In this document: piece by piece, positions 1 through 6,572 of the stretch
Numbering within the stretch: position 1 is the first letter of the stretch
Layout of the letters: each line of letters opens with the position of its first letter
NCBI GenBank assembly: GCA_019323555.1
Contig: JAHWHC010000043.1
Coordinates: 1 to 23,254 of the forward strand
DNA length: 23,254 nt
Direction of reading: 5' to 3'
Source of the DNA: Candidatus Woesearchaeota archaeon
GTDB taxonomy: Archaea; Nanobdellota; Nanobdellia; Woesearchaeales; ARS49
The notes under the pieces: model-generated
The model's database searches: none
What the model was told of the DNA's origin: nothing
What the model saw: the letters and a program-made list of their open reading frames with translations, nothing else
Translations under genes and position numbers: made by a program

Positions 1-160
1 ACAGTCCTGTTTTGTGTTGACAGTTCAAGGACAGCAATATGACTTGACAGATGTTCCTGCATACATAAGCATGGATGAAATAAATGACTTAACAAAATGT
101 TATCCTTATTTCAGCGTAGAAGACTTATACACAGACAAATATTGCTGTGTAGGTATATGA
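1..160 (+). CDS. C-terminal fragment of small Cys-tail protein (5' partial)
   Basis: An open frame enters from the left edge (codons in phase with base 2) and ends at the TGA at 158-160, giving 52 visible residues. I do not recognise a family. The tail reads ...KCYPYFSVEDLYTDKYCCVGI, that is CYP followed by about 15 residues and a CC pair close to the C-terminus. Similar Cys-containing tails end the next three genes, so this looks like the first visible member of a tandem set of related small extracytoplasmic proteins. The N-terminus, where a membrane anchor would be expected, lies outside the window. The stop is followed after 11 bases by the next start, with an SD between them, so the two are probably co-transcribed. 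Function unknown; disulphide formation outside the cell is an inference from the Cys pattern. Confidence 0.6.
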   Translation, partial: QSCFVLTVQGQQYDLTDVPAYISMDEINDLTKCYPYFSVEDLYTDKYCCVGI

Positions 161-171
161 GGTGAAAAAAA

Positions 172-786
172 ATGAGTGAAAAAACACCATTCATTGTCTT
201 AACAGTTGTATTTGTTGTAGGACTTGTAGGATTTGTCATGATGATGGCAGATGCAAATACAGGAGCAGCAACATACGGCAGATCTATCTATGAAGTGACA
301 AGAGCAGCATCAGAAACTCCTGGCGGAGATCCGTCACAGACAGCTCGACGGGCTATTGACCAGCGAGCGTTATATGGCAGCATAGTGCAATATGGTGAAA
401 ATATTGAAGCGGTGGAGCAGCAAACAGGAATAGCAACAGGAAACGCATACACCCAAGCAGGACAGGCAGTAGGAAATCTTGGTATTGCAGGAACAGTAAA
501 GAAAGAGGACAGTTCAAGTATACCATATAAGCGCATAATTGATAATGAGCGCGGCTGTAAAGTATTTGGAGTTACCCGCAGACTTGGTCAAACAGGCTTG
601 CAATATGCTGCAGGAACAGAGACACTAAGAGACAGCATTAGAATGCTAGAATGCTATAAATCAGGAGAACAAACTGCAGCAGGAGATATTCCAATGGTAA
701 GACCTGCAATAGCAAATAAACCATTGATCTGGGGAGCAGATGCTACTTACTGTTGTTTTTCAACAGGTCTAAAGGCAACATACTAG
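172..786 (+). CDS. Membrane-anchored Cys-tail protein, 204 aa, unknown function
   Basis: The protein starts MSEKTPF and then has one hydrophobic segment at about residues 8-26, typical of a signal anchor or uncleaved signal peptide. The rest is polar, Ala/Gly/Gln-rich and probably extracytoplasmic. Cysteines occur at GC (about 128), EC (about 160) and a CC pair near the end (ATYCCFSTG), echoing the neighbouring genes. The ATG is preceded by GAGGTGA at 159-165, a strong archaeal SD. It lies 11 bases after the previous gene and 109 bases before the next. It lacks a recognisable class III (type IV pilin) signal, so I do not call it a pilin. No enzymatic motif is seen. It could be a surface-structure subunit or a disulphide-stabilised envelope protein. 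Confidence 0.7.
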   Translation: MSEKTPFIVLTVVFVVGLVGFVMMMADANTGAATYGRSIYEVTRAASETPGGDPSQTARRAIDQRALYGSIVQYGENIEAVEQQTGIATGNAYTQAGQAVGNLGIAGTVKKEDSSSIPYKRIIDNERGCKVFGVTRRLGQTGLQYAAGTETLRDSIRMLECYKSGEQTAAGDIPMVRPAIANKPLIWGADATYCCFSTGLKATY

Positions 787-794
787 AGCAAACA

Positions 795-802
795 TTTATA
801 TA
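795..802 (+). promoter_or_regulatory. TATA box upstream of the second anchored-protein gene
   Basis: TTTATATA lies just after the stop of the preceding gene. Transcription would start near base 825, giving a leader of about 70 bases before the ATG at 896. That leader would contain both hairpins at 841-883. It suggests the downstream genes can be transcribed independently of the upstream ones. Confidence 0.5.
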
Positions 803-840
803 CTCCAATAAAAATAACCAAAGAATCAAAACGAGGCAGC

Positions 841-859
841 GCAGAATCAAAGATTCTGC
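841..859 (+). repeat. Perfect 8-bp hairpin in the leader
   Basis: GCAGAATC, AAA, GATTCTGC: an uninterrupted 8-bp stem with a 3-base loop, between the TATA box at 795 and the SD at 881. It is immediately followed by a second perfect hairpin. It is not followed by a T-tract, so it is unlikely to be a simple terminator. Confidence 0.75.
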
Positions 860-863
860 TGGT

Positions 864-883
864 CTCAAATTAAAAAATTTGAG
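864..883 (+). promoter_or_regulatory. Perfect 8-bp hairpin overlapping the Shine-Dalgarno
   Basis: CTCAAATT, AAAA, AATTTGAG forms a perfect 8-bp stem with a 4-base loop. The last three bases (GAG, 881-883) are the first half of the SD GAGGTG at 881-886 serving the ATG at 896, so folding would partly hide the ribosome site. The stem is AU-rich and should melt easily, as a thermosensor or a weak translational switch would. The structure is seen; the regulatory role is inference. Confidence 0.55.
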
Positions 884-895
884 GTGAATACCAAA

Positions 896-1291
896 ATGGA
901 TGAAAAGAAGCATCTTTCGCTGGTAATATTAGGAATTGTTGCAGTGATTGCAATTGTAGGATTGATCTTGTTGTTCAAAGGAGCAATGAGCGGAGCTTAC
1001 AGCATATCTTCTACTGCTTATGGACTGGAAAAATCCTATTCAGGAGCACAGACCGGCAGATGGTCAGAAGTATACGGCAGCTGGGTAACTGGTGTTCCAG
1101 AAACATATGAACAACCAGTATATTACGCAGGATATTATGACATGGGCTCTACAATAATGCAGGTAAAGCCAACTGTAACAAGGTCAACAAGCGTATTCAC
1201 TTCACCTTGCTATCCAAACAGGGAAGCAAGCAGACCAGAACAGATAGAATACTGGGTTGGAGATACTGCTTGTCAGATAATCCCTCAATAA
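896..1291 (+). CDS. Membrane-anchored Cys-tail protein, 131 aa, unknown function
   Basis: MDEKKHLSL is followed by a strongly hydrophobic helix (about residues 9-25, VILGIVAVIAIVGLILLF) ending in KGAMSGAYS, then a Tyr/Ser/Gly-rich domain with tail motif SPCYPN...YWVGDTAC. This layout, short charged start, one helix and small extracellular domain, repeats in the next gene. An in-frame GTG at 884 would give a longer protein, but that GTG is part of the SD (GAGGTG 881-886), so the ATG at 896 with an 8-9 base spacing is the better start. A perfect hairpin masks the start of the SD. Function unknown; probably an anchored or secreted structural protein. Confidence 0.7.
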   Translation: MDEKKHLSLVILGIVAVIAIVGLILLFKGAMSGAYSISSTAYGLEKSYSGAQTGRWSEVYGSWVTGVPETYEQPVYYAGYYDMGSTIMQVKPTVTRSTSVFTSPCYPNREASRPEQIEYWVGDTACQIIPQ

Positions 1292-1293
1292 AA

Positions 1294-1306
1294 TTTTTAT
1301 TTTTTT
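1294..1306 (+). terminator. T-tract, possible archaeal terminator
   Basis: Five T, one A and seven T follow directly on the stop codon of the preceding gene. Archaeal termination often uses such tracts without a hairpin. As the next gene starts only 19 bases later on the same strand, it may be a partial terminator or simply a T-rich leader. Confidence 0.35.
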
Positions 1307-1324
1307 ATCTATTTGGTGAAGTGA

Positions 1325-1693
1325 ATGAAATCTTTTTCATTAGTGATGTTAAGTATTGTGGCTATCATTGCAATACTCGGACTTCTTTTATTATTCAAGA
1401 TGGAGGGCACAGGATTATTAATTCATTCTATTGAAAAAGTGTATGTAGATGCTGAAAAAGCACAAAACGCACCTGTAGACAGATTCTATGGCGGAGGAAT
1501 CACACCAGAGGGCGTGATTTCAACAACAATAGAGAGAAAAGGCAGGGAGCCATACAGCGATGTATTAGGATATGAACCCTGCAATGAAGGATATGCAATT
1601 GAGAACATATATACTTACAAACAAGGATGCGTTCCTGTAAATTTCCCAAGATACTATATCGGAAAACAATGCTGTCCAGTATCAACCTACTAG
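1325..1693 (+). CDS. Membrane-anchored Cys-tail protein, 122 aa, unknown function
   Basis: MKSFSL followed by a hydrophobic helix (about residues 5-24, VMLSIVAIIAILGLLLLF) and a roughly 95-residue presumably extracytoplasmic domain. Cysteines are at EPCNEG, GCVPVN and the tail QCCPVSTY, so the CC-near-end feature recurs. The helix is clearly related in composition to that of the previous protein, which supports duplication of a common architecture. GGTGA at 1315-1319 is the SD, 5 bases from the ATG. The 3' end overlaps the convergent DUF2284-like gene by 12 bases. No catalytic motif is visible. Alternatives are a pilin-like subunit or a small adhesin; no evidence separates them. Confidence 0.7.
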   Translation: MKSFSLVMLSIVAIIAILGLLLLFKMEGTGLLIHSIEKVYVDAEKAQNAPVDRFYGGGITPEGVISTTIERKGREPYSDVLGYEPCNEGYAIENIYTYKQGCVPVNFPRYYIGKQCCPVSTY

Positions 1694-2137
1694 AATTATT
1701 GCATACGGCGGATATTCTCCAATTTTAGGCTGCGGAACGTTTTTCTTAAATTTCCTGACAGTTGCGAGAATATCAATGCCCAGGGATTCTAGAGCAGGCC
1801 TTGCAGTGCTTTCACCTTTACATAAGGTACAGGGGCCATTGATCAAGGCTATTGCCTTGTAGTGGCCTTCTTGAATAAGCTCTTTTTCCATCTCAAGAAC
1901 AGCTTTCTGAAAATCCTCGTTCTTATTTCCCAACACCAAGACAGCTCTCCTGAACTCCTTAAGCAGCCTGTATGTCTGATCTGCACCCATTGTGTGCTTG
2001 CAAGAATCTTGATTCTCATATCTGTACTTCAAGCCAACCCAGTGATTAACATAAATTTTAGACGTATATATGGACAGCGCTTCGTCTATTCCATACTTTT
2101 GACCAACCCGTAATACAATATCCACTTCATTCCCCAT
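1682..2137 (-). CDS. DUF2284-like predicted metal-binding protein, 151 aa
   Basis: The C-terminal half contains GPCTLCKG, then ARPALESLGIDILATVRKF, which resembles the C-terminal signature of DUF2284 proteins (a Cys cluster followed by a (R)P-x-(L/M)-E-(A/S)-x-GID motif). The upstream part, with DSCKHTMGADQTYRLLKEFRRAVLVLG, resembles the family's N-terminal region. The family is of unknown function and is usually described as metal-binding. Only three cysteines are visible (about 46, 102, 105), fewer than I expect of the family, so the metal site may be reduced. A TATA-like TTATATAT at 2163-2170 lies about 29 bases from the ATG and no SD is seen, which fits a leaderless transcript. The 3' end overlaps the convergent neighbour. 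Confidence 0.6.
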   Translation of the reverse strand: MGNEVDIVLRVGQKYGIDEALSIYTSKIYVNHWVGLKYRYENQDSCKHTMGADQTYRLLKEFRRAVLVLGNKNEDFQKAVLEMEKELIQEGHYKAIALINGPCTLCKGESTARPALESLGIDILATVRKFKKNVPQPKIGEYPPYAIILVG

Positions 2138-2162
2138 ATTAGCTCTAATTTACAGTCATTCT

Positions 2163-2170
2163 TTATATAT
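2163..2170 (-). promoter_or_regulatory. TATA box for the DUF2284-like gene
   Basis: Minus strand ATATATAA, centred about 29 bases upstream of the ATG at 2137, consistent with a leaderless or nearly leaderless transcript. It is back to back with a plus-strand TATA at 2202-2209. Confidence 0.5.
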
Positions 2171-2201
2171 TTAACTGTTTACTGGAATATGCGCAGAAAC
2201 C

Positions 2202-2209
2202 TTTAAAAA
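2202..2209 (+). promoter_or_regulatory. BRE/TATA for the unknown 165-aa gene
   Basis: GAAACC then TTTAAAAA, a purine-rich BRE followed by a TATA box. It predicts a start of transcription near 2231 and a short leader that carries the SD at 2235-2242. Confidence 0.55.
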
Positions 2210-2249
2210 ACACAGGGTGTTATGGCAATATAGTGAGGGGGGACAATAC

Positions 2250-2747
2250 ATGTCACTGGATTTTGAAAGCATGACTGATTTTGAGTTCCGTGCATATGGC
2301 TACGGAATCGACAAGCTAAACGGAGAGTATGTAATGCAGGGCGGCCTGCAGGATGTATTATATCATTATGCGTCTAAATTTAAAAGAAGACTATCCATAG
2401 ACCAACTGCTTCAGGCATTTTCAGAAAAAGGAAATATCTTTGATGCAAAAACACCCCATAGAAGAGATTATTTTTTTGTTGTCACAAGAGACGCTGCATA
2501 CATTGTACTTGGAAACTCCCTTTTATATGATTCCACGCAGCTTGAGGAAGTGCCGATATTGAAAATTACTGGAATTGACTCTGAGCGGGATTCACTTATA
2601 CTGCGCTTAGTGTCTGGAGAAGAGATCAATAAAGTATCCCGACAGATATGTGCTGCTACAAAGTCTTACACAAGACAGGTGGCAGGAATGCAAAGGGCAC
2701 TAAAATCTAAAAAAGATGAAACTATACCTTCAATGCCTTGGCAATAG
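2250..2747 (+). CDS. Hypothetical protein, 165 aa
   Basis: I do not recognise this protein. It begins MSLDFESMTDFEFRAYGYG, is soluble, without signal peptide, membrane segment or Cys cluster. The middle part (about 80-130) alternates hydrophobic residues (FFVVTRDAAYIVLG, VPILKITGI, SLILRLVSG) as in a beta-sheet domain, and the C-terminal 40 residues are basic and probably helical. The ATG at 2250 is chosen over an upstream in-frame GTG (2217) because GAGGGGGG at 2235-2242 is a near-perfect SD 7 bases away and the TATA at 2202 would place the transcript start after the GTG. Its 3' end overlaps the convergent PRPP synthetase gene by 26 bases. Confidence 0.6.
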   Translation: MSLDFESMTDFEFRAYGYGIDKLNGEYVMQGGLQDVLYHYASKFKRRLSIDQLLQAFSEKGNIFDAKTPHRRDYFFVVTRDAAYIVLGNSLLYDSTQLEEVPILKITGIDSERDSLILRLVSGEEINKVSRQICAATKSYTRQVAGMQRALKSKKDETIPSMPWQ

Positions 2748-3600
2748 TCTCAGACATATCTATCTTTGAGGTTGAATTCTGAATCGTGTTTGTTGTTATC
2801 ACTGTTGCACCAAGCTTTTTCAGCATCTTAAGGGCGCCTTCAACAAAAAGACCATGGACGCCAATGCAGTAAATCTTCTTAACACCCATTTTCTTTATCT
2901 GCTTTATCGGCTCAATCATTGTGTGGCCAGTACTGATGATATCATCGACAATCACAACATTCTTTCCCTTGAACTCTGTGCCGGGCTTTACAACAATCCG
3001 AACATGCCTTGAAGTGTATCTCTTTTTTTTCAAGACAGTTGCATGGACATGAATCTTTTCAGCAATCGCCTCTGCCCACTGATAACTCTCGCTGTCTGGG
3101 CCAACAATCACTTCATTTTTTATGTTTTTCTTGATGTATTTAGCAATAGCTTCATTTGCAGAGAGCCTTTTTGCAGGAATCTTGAATATTTCTTTCAAGC
3201 TGCTTATCCTGTGCAAATGAGGGTCAACTGTAAGAATTTTGTCACAGCAAGTCATCAAGGCAGCCATGATTGAATTTGATTTGCATTCTCTGGGATAAAA
3301 TCTTTTGTCCTGCCGCATATACGCTAAGTAAGGTGCAACAACTGTGACTTTTTTTGCGCCTAATTCTTTTGCAGTCCTTGATGCAAAGATTGTCTCGATC
3401 AGAATTAAATCTGGATTAGGGTGCATGGATTCAACCAAGATAACTTCTTTGCCTTTTACATCCAGGGGCAGCCTTAGATTAGTTTCACCATCAGGAAAAT
3501 GTTTTACGATTAGATCAGCGCAAGGCACTTTAAGCCTTCTTGCAATTTTTCTAGCGAGATCTTGTGAATTAGTGCCCCCAAAAACTACTTTTTTTGCCAT
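2722..3600 (-). CDS. prs: Ribose-phosphate pyrophosphokinase (PRPP synthetase)
   Basis: Makes 5-phosphoribosyl 1-diphosphate from ribose 5-phosphate and ATP, feeding purine, pyrimidine, NAD and His/Trp synthesis in the cytoplasm. Diagnostic sequence: HFPDGE (34-39), the flexible-loop segment YMRQDKRF (94-101), VDPHLHR (125-131), VGPDSES (166-172) and the PRPP-binding loop VIVDDIISTGHT (216-227). At 292 residues it matches the length of archaeal enzymes. The start ATG has GGAGG (3610-3614) 9 bases upstream, placed inside the end of the enolase gene, with which it overlaps by 16 bases; translational coupling is likely. The 3' end runs 26 bases into the convergent neighbour. Confidence 0.93.
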   Translation of the reverse strand: MAKKVVFGGTNSQDLARKIARRLKVPCADLIVKHFPDGETNLRLPLDVKGKEVILVESMHPNPDLILIETIFASRTAKELGAKKVTVVAPYLAYMRQDKRFYPRECKSNSIMAALMTCCDKILTVDPHLHRISSLKEIFKIPAKRLSANEAIAKYIKKNIKNEVIVGPDSESYQWAEAIAEKIHVHATVLKKKRYTSRHVRIVVKPGTEFKGKNVVIVDDIISTGHTMIEPIKQIKKMGVKKIYCIGVHGLFVEGALKMLKKLGATVITTNTIQNSTSKIDMSETIAKALKV

Positions 3601-4856
3601 TTTATCTTTCCTCCATACTTTGCTTTCTTACCAAGCTCTTCCTCAATCCTCAATAATTGATTATATTTTGCCAAACGCTCCCCTCTGCAAGGAGCTCCGG
3701 ACTTTATCTGTCCGTTGCCCAGGCCAACTGCCAGATCTGCAATGAAGCTATCTGTCGTCTCTCCGCTTCTATGAGAAACCATAACATTCCAGTCATTGTT
3801 CAGGGCAAGCTTTGCAGCATCCAGCGCCTCTGTGATTGTGCCAATCTGATTAACTTTCAACAATAAGGCATTGCAGGAATCCATGATGATTGCTTTCTGA
3901 ATCCTCTGCTGATTTGTGCAGAGCAAATCATCACCCACAATCTGAACACCTTTTATTTTTTTAGTAAGCTTTGCAAAAGCCTCAAAATCATCCTCAACAA
4001 AAGGATCTTCTATCGATACAATAGGATAAGCATTCGCTGTTTCAAGATATGTCTCAATCAAATCATTTGTCTGCATCTCCTGGCCCTCAAGATAATACTT
4101 GTTGCCTCTATAGAAAGAGGTTGCAGCAGCATCAATACCCAGCTTTACTTTTTTGTAATAGCCTAGTTTTTCAACAGCATCCATTATGTAATCAAAAGGA
4201 TCTTCATAACAAGACATCGGCGGAGCAAAGCCGCCTTCATCACCAACATTTGTCGCAGCCCTTCCATAATCTTTGGCCAGCAGTTTTTTTAATTCATGAT
4301 AAACTTCAGAACCAATCTGCAGAGCTTCCTTGAAAGACTTCGCTCCTGTTGGAAGAAGCATGTATTCCTGAATATCTAGCTGGTTTCCTGCATGCTTCCC
4401 TCCATTGATTATGTTAAAAGCAGGAATAGGAAGAAGAAGTTTCTTGTTTCCAGCCAAATCTGCAATATGCTTGTAGAGAGGAATGTTATGTTCTAATGCA
4501 TATGCCTTGCAAAACGCCATGCTTACTGATAAGATAGCATTTGCACCAAGCTTTTCCTTGTTATAAGTTCCGTCTAGTTTAATCATCAACTTGTCAATCT
4601 TTTCCTGGTCAAAAGTCTTGCCAACAATCTTCTTTGCAATAGCTGTATTAACATTCTTTACAGCCTTGCTTACACCTAAACCTAAGTATCTCTTGCCGCC
4701 ATCTCTTAACTCAACAGCTTCATGAACACCTGTAGAAGCACCAGAAGGAACACTAGCTCTTGAAACACCGCTTCTAGTGTAAATCTCTGTCTCAACAGTA
4801 GGATTTCCTCTAGAATCAAGAATCTCACGAGACTTAACCTTAAGTATCTTCAACAT
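3585..4856 (-). CDS. eno: Enolase (phosphopyruvate hydratase)
   Basis: Interconverts 2-phosphoglycerate and phosphoenolpyruvate in glycolysis/gluconeogenesis, Mg-dependent. The N-terminal LDSRGNPTVE (14-22), NGGKHAGN (151-158, catalytic-loop His), NVGDEGGFAP (203-211, general acid Glu), metal ligands in SIEDPF (281-286) and VGDDLL (307-312), KVNQIG (334-339, base Lys), SHRSGETTD (361-369) and IKSGAPCRGERLAKYNQ (384-400) are all present, so the enzyme should be active. Length (423) is normal. GGTGAT directly precedes the ATG, an unusually tight SD. It is first of a two-gene unit with prs, linking central carbon metabolism and PRPP supply only by position. Confidence 0.95.
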   Translation of the reverse strand: MLKILKVKSREILDSRGNPTVETEIYTRSGVSRASVPSGASTGVHEAVELRDGGKRYLGLGVSKAVKNVNTAIAKKIVGKTFDQEKIDKLMIKLDGTYNKEKLGANAILSVSMAFCKAYALEHNIPLYKHIADLAGNKKLLLPIPAFNIINGGKHAGNQLDIQEYMLLPTGAKSFKEALQIGSEVYHELKKLLAKDYGRAATNVGDEGGFAPPMSCYEDPFDYIMDAVEKLGYYKKVKLGIDAAATSFYRGNKYYLEGQEMQTNDLIETYLETANAYPIVSIEDPFVEDDFEAFAKLTKKIKGVQIVGDDLLCTNQQRIQKAIIMDSCNALLLKVNQIGTITEALDAAKLALNNDWNVMVSHRSGETTDSFIADLAVGLGNGQIKSGAPCRGERLAKYNQLLRIEEELGKKAKYGGKIKWQKK

Positions 4857-4889
4857 ATCACCTTTTTTAAGAAATAATAGAAGATTATG

Positions 4890-4897
4890 TTTTTAAA
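4890..4897 (-). promoter_or_regulatory. TATA box for eno-prs
   Basis: Minus strand TTTAAAAA, centre about 37 bases from the enolase ATG. It predicts a leader of roughly 11 bases containing GGTGAT. It sits between the enolase start and the end of the upstream B3/B4 gene, separating the two operons. Confidence 0.5.
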
Positions 4898-4908
4898 TGT
4901 TGTGGTGA

Positions 4909-5610
4909 TTATATCTCCACTTCTGGATTTTCCTTGTTTAGAATAACGGTTTTTGCTTCTCCGCCACAGTATTTTTGAACCAGCTCTGCAAGTTCTTTAA
5001 TTATTTGATCTATTTCTTCTTTTGTTACAGGAGGAAGGCCTTCAACAACTAATGTGACATTCTTTGTCTCTTCAGTCATCTTTGATTTATCACACTCTCG
5101 CCAGTTCCATCTCCTGCACAAGACCTCTTTATCATCCCTGTAGATGACCTCTCCTGGTTCTGCAGTCTCTTTTTGCCTGTTTCCAAGCAAAGTAAAAGGC
5201 TCTCCGCCTTGTGCGATTGTTAATCTTATATCTCCTTCAATATGATCAATATCATCCCCGCCTGCAGGAACAATGTGCTTCAGTGACATCAGGTTATAGA
5301 TGTTGACAATCTTGCTGATGTCAGGCAGTTCATCATTTTTCAGAACTCTTCTTAATAAGGCTTCAACAGAATTCTTATACGTCTTTGGTTTTGACCCAAA
5401 TGAGGCATATGCTTTTCTCCAGGCATCAATCCTTGGATTTGTTGTCAATGATTCTAGTTGCAGTTTAGATCTTGCTTCTGCCTCTGCTGAACGCAGAACT
5501 TGATTAATCTCTTCATTTTTTCCCGCGTTATCAATGCCTTTAACAATAACCAGCCCTATATTGACTCCAGGAAATTTTTCAATTATTTGAGAATCTATTT
5601 TAAATTTCAT
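4909..5610 (-). CDS. B3/B4 domain protein (PheT-editing-like), 233 aa
   Basis: Resembles stand-alone B3/B4 proteins, which share the fold of the editing module of phenylalanyl-tRNA synthetase beta that hydrolyses Tyr-tRNA(Phe). Visible family features are PRIDAWRKAYASFGSKP (about 59-75), KNSVEALLRRVL (79-90), VNIYNLMSLKHIVPAGGDD (102-120), GDIRLTIAQGGEPF (126-139) and the CRRWNWRE segment (164-171). No tRNA-synthetase catalytic domain is attached. It is the last gene of the translation operon: its ATG (5608-5610) directly follows the PAC2 stop codon with no spacer, so translation is likely coupled. A role in trans-editing or in binding an amino acid/tRNA is inferred from the fold and context; no substrate can be read from sequence. 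Confidence 0.8.
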   Translation of the reverse strand: MKFKIDSQIIEKFPGVNIGLVIVKGIDNAGKNEEINQVLRSAEAEARSKLQLESLTTNPRIDAWRKAYASFGSKPKTYKNSVEALLRRVLKNDELPDISKIVNIYNLMSLKHIVPAGGDDIDHIEGDIRLTIAQGGEPFTLLGNRQKETAEPGEVIYRDDKEVLCRRWNWRECDKSKMTEETKNVTLVVEGLPPVTKEEIDQIIKELAELVQKYCGGEAKTVILNKENPEVEI

Positions 5611-6411
5611 TTAACCAATATAATTAACATCATTACAAGACTTTCTTAATTTCTTGATTGCTTTTGTTCTCTGCATGTCTGCTGGAGTTAATGGCTTGTG
5701 GCCAAAGTCGCCGTTGATTGACTCCATCTCTTTGTCGATTGCCTTGAAATCAAGCTTGAGATTAAATCTTTTATTCAGAATCTTAAGAATCTCTCTTGTG
5801 CCCTTGACACCAAGATACATCGGATGACCGTAGGTCTCTGCAAGCAATGAAACTGCTTTCATGTTCTTCCTGCCAGCCAGGCCCAATAAAACACCAGATA
5901 CTCCTATAATGGGGCCGACAACACCGTATAAGTTATTGTTGAGATTTTTAATGCTCTTCTTGTAGGCATTAATGAGCTCTTTATTGTTTCCAGTGCAGAA
6001 GACAGTAGGGTTCTTTGGCTCTGTCTTCATAGCGATGCCGCCAAGAGTCACGATCTCACTGCACTCAAATTCAGTAGCCATATCCAGAACCTTGTTAGAG
6101 AACTCGTAACAAGACTCTTCATCAATAGGCTGGACATCTCCTGCCAAGATCAGCAAGTCTTTTTTATTGTTCTTGAACTTCTTGCAATAAACCTCAATGA
6201 CAGGAAGCTCAACAAGATTATCTTCATTAATGAAAACAGAGTGAGGAAAACTGAAAGAGGTGAACTCTGCAATCTTCTTTGCCTTAATCTCCTCAATCAA
6301 AAAATCAACAGCCAACTTGCCGACATTGCCTATGCCTGGCAGGCCCTCAATAAAAACAGGATTGTTCAATTTAGGTCTTTTGCCAGTGAACTCAATATCC
6401 CATTTAGCCAT
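5611..6411 (-). CDS. PAC2-family proteasome assembly chaperone-like protein
   Basis: The opening PVFIEGLPGIGNVGKLAVDFLIEEI (about 18-42) is the hallmark of the PAC2/PbaB family (archaeal homologues of eukaryotic proteasome assembly chaperones). Further family blocks are FINEDNLVELPVIEVY, LLILAGDVQP, a VTLGGIA motif (about 121-127), VSGVLLGLAGRKNM and SLLAETYGHPMYLGVKG, followed by a C-terminal helix pair. Length (266) is normal. Archaeal relatives help or modulate 20S proteasome assembly; a direct proof for this copy is lacking. The ATG overlaps the Nop10 stop by one base (TAATG), and the next gene starts right after its own stop, so it is embedded in the ribosome/translation operon, as in many archaea. 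Confidence 0.88.
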   Translation of the reverse strand: MAKWDIEFTGKRPKLNNPVFIEGLPGIGNVGKLAVDFLIEEIKAKKIAEFTSFSFPHSVFINEDNLVELPVIEVYCKKFKNNKKDLLILAGDVQPIDEESCYEFSNKVLDMATEFECSEIVTLGGIAMKTEPKNPTVFCTGNNKELINAYKKSIKNLNNNLYGVVGPIIGVSGVLLGLAGRKNMKAVSLLAETYGHPMYLGVKGTREILKILNKRFNLKLDFKAIDKEMESINGDFGHKPLTPADMQRTKAIKKLRKSCNDVNYIG

Positions 6412-6572
6412 TATATCAAACCTTTTGCCTTTCTTCGATATTCAGCATATCGATCTTGGGGGCTGTATTTTGCAGGAACAATGGTTACTGCCTTTCCCCC
6501 GCACTTGCACTTCTCGTTCATGGTGTAAGCGCTGCATTTTTCACACTGAAGGATGTGCTTAATCTTTCTCAA
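6411..6572 (-). CDS. nop10: H/ACA RNP protein Nop10, 53 aa, TTG start
   Basis: Component of the archaeal H/ACA small RNP that, with Cbf5, Gar1 and L7Ae, makes pseudouridines in rRNA. The zinc ribbon is visible as QCEKC (C10, C13) and KCKCGG (C22, C24), followed by PAKYSPQDRYAEYRR, the Cbf5-binding segment. Homologues begin M-(R/V)-x-I-x-x-I-x-x-C, so the best start is the TTG at 6572 inside the end of the aIF2alpha gene. An ATG at 6629 would add 19 atypical residues, and the internal ATG would delete half the zinc ribbon. GAGG lies just before the TTG. It overlaps aIF2alpha by 14 bases and PAC2 by one. Confidence 0.85.
   Translation of the reverse strand: MRKIKHILQCEKCSAYTMNEKCKCGGKAVTIVPAKYSPQDRYAEYRRKAKGLI

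Noticed and set aside
288..536. Minus-strand frame of 82 codons across the second gene
   Set aside because: It lies inside a longer plus-strand gene with a strong SD, has no promoter and encodes nothing recognisable.
841..883. Hairpin pair as an intrinsic terminator
   Set aside because: No T-tract follows either stem, and the SD and start codon come directly after; a leader role fits better.
1207..1434. Plus-strand frame of 75 codons bridging two small genes
   Set aside because: It runs out of frame over the end of one real gene and the start of the next and has no SD.
172..1693. Type IV pilin-like interpretation of the anchored proteins
   Set aside because: There is no basic-residue-plus-Gly/Ala cleavage site before the hydrophobic segment and no pilin motor gene nearby, so a pilin label is not supported.
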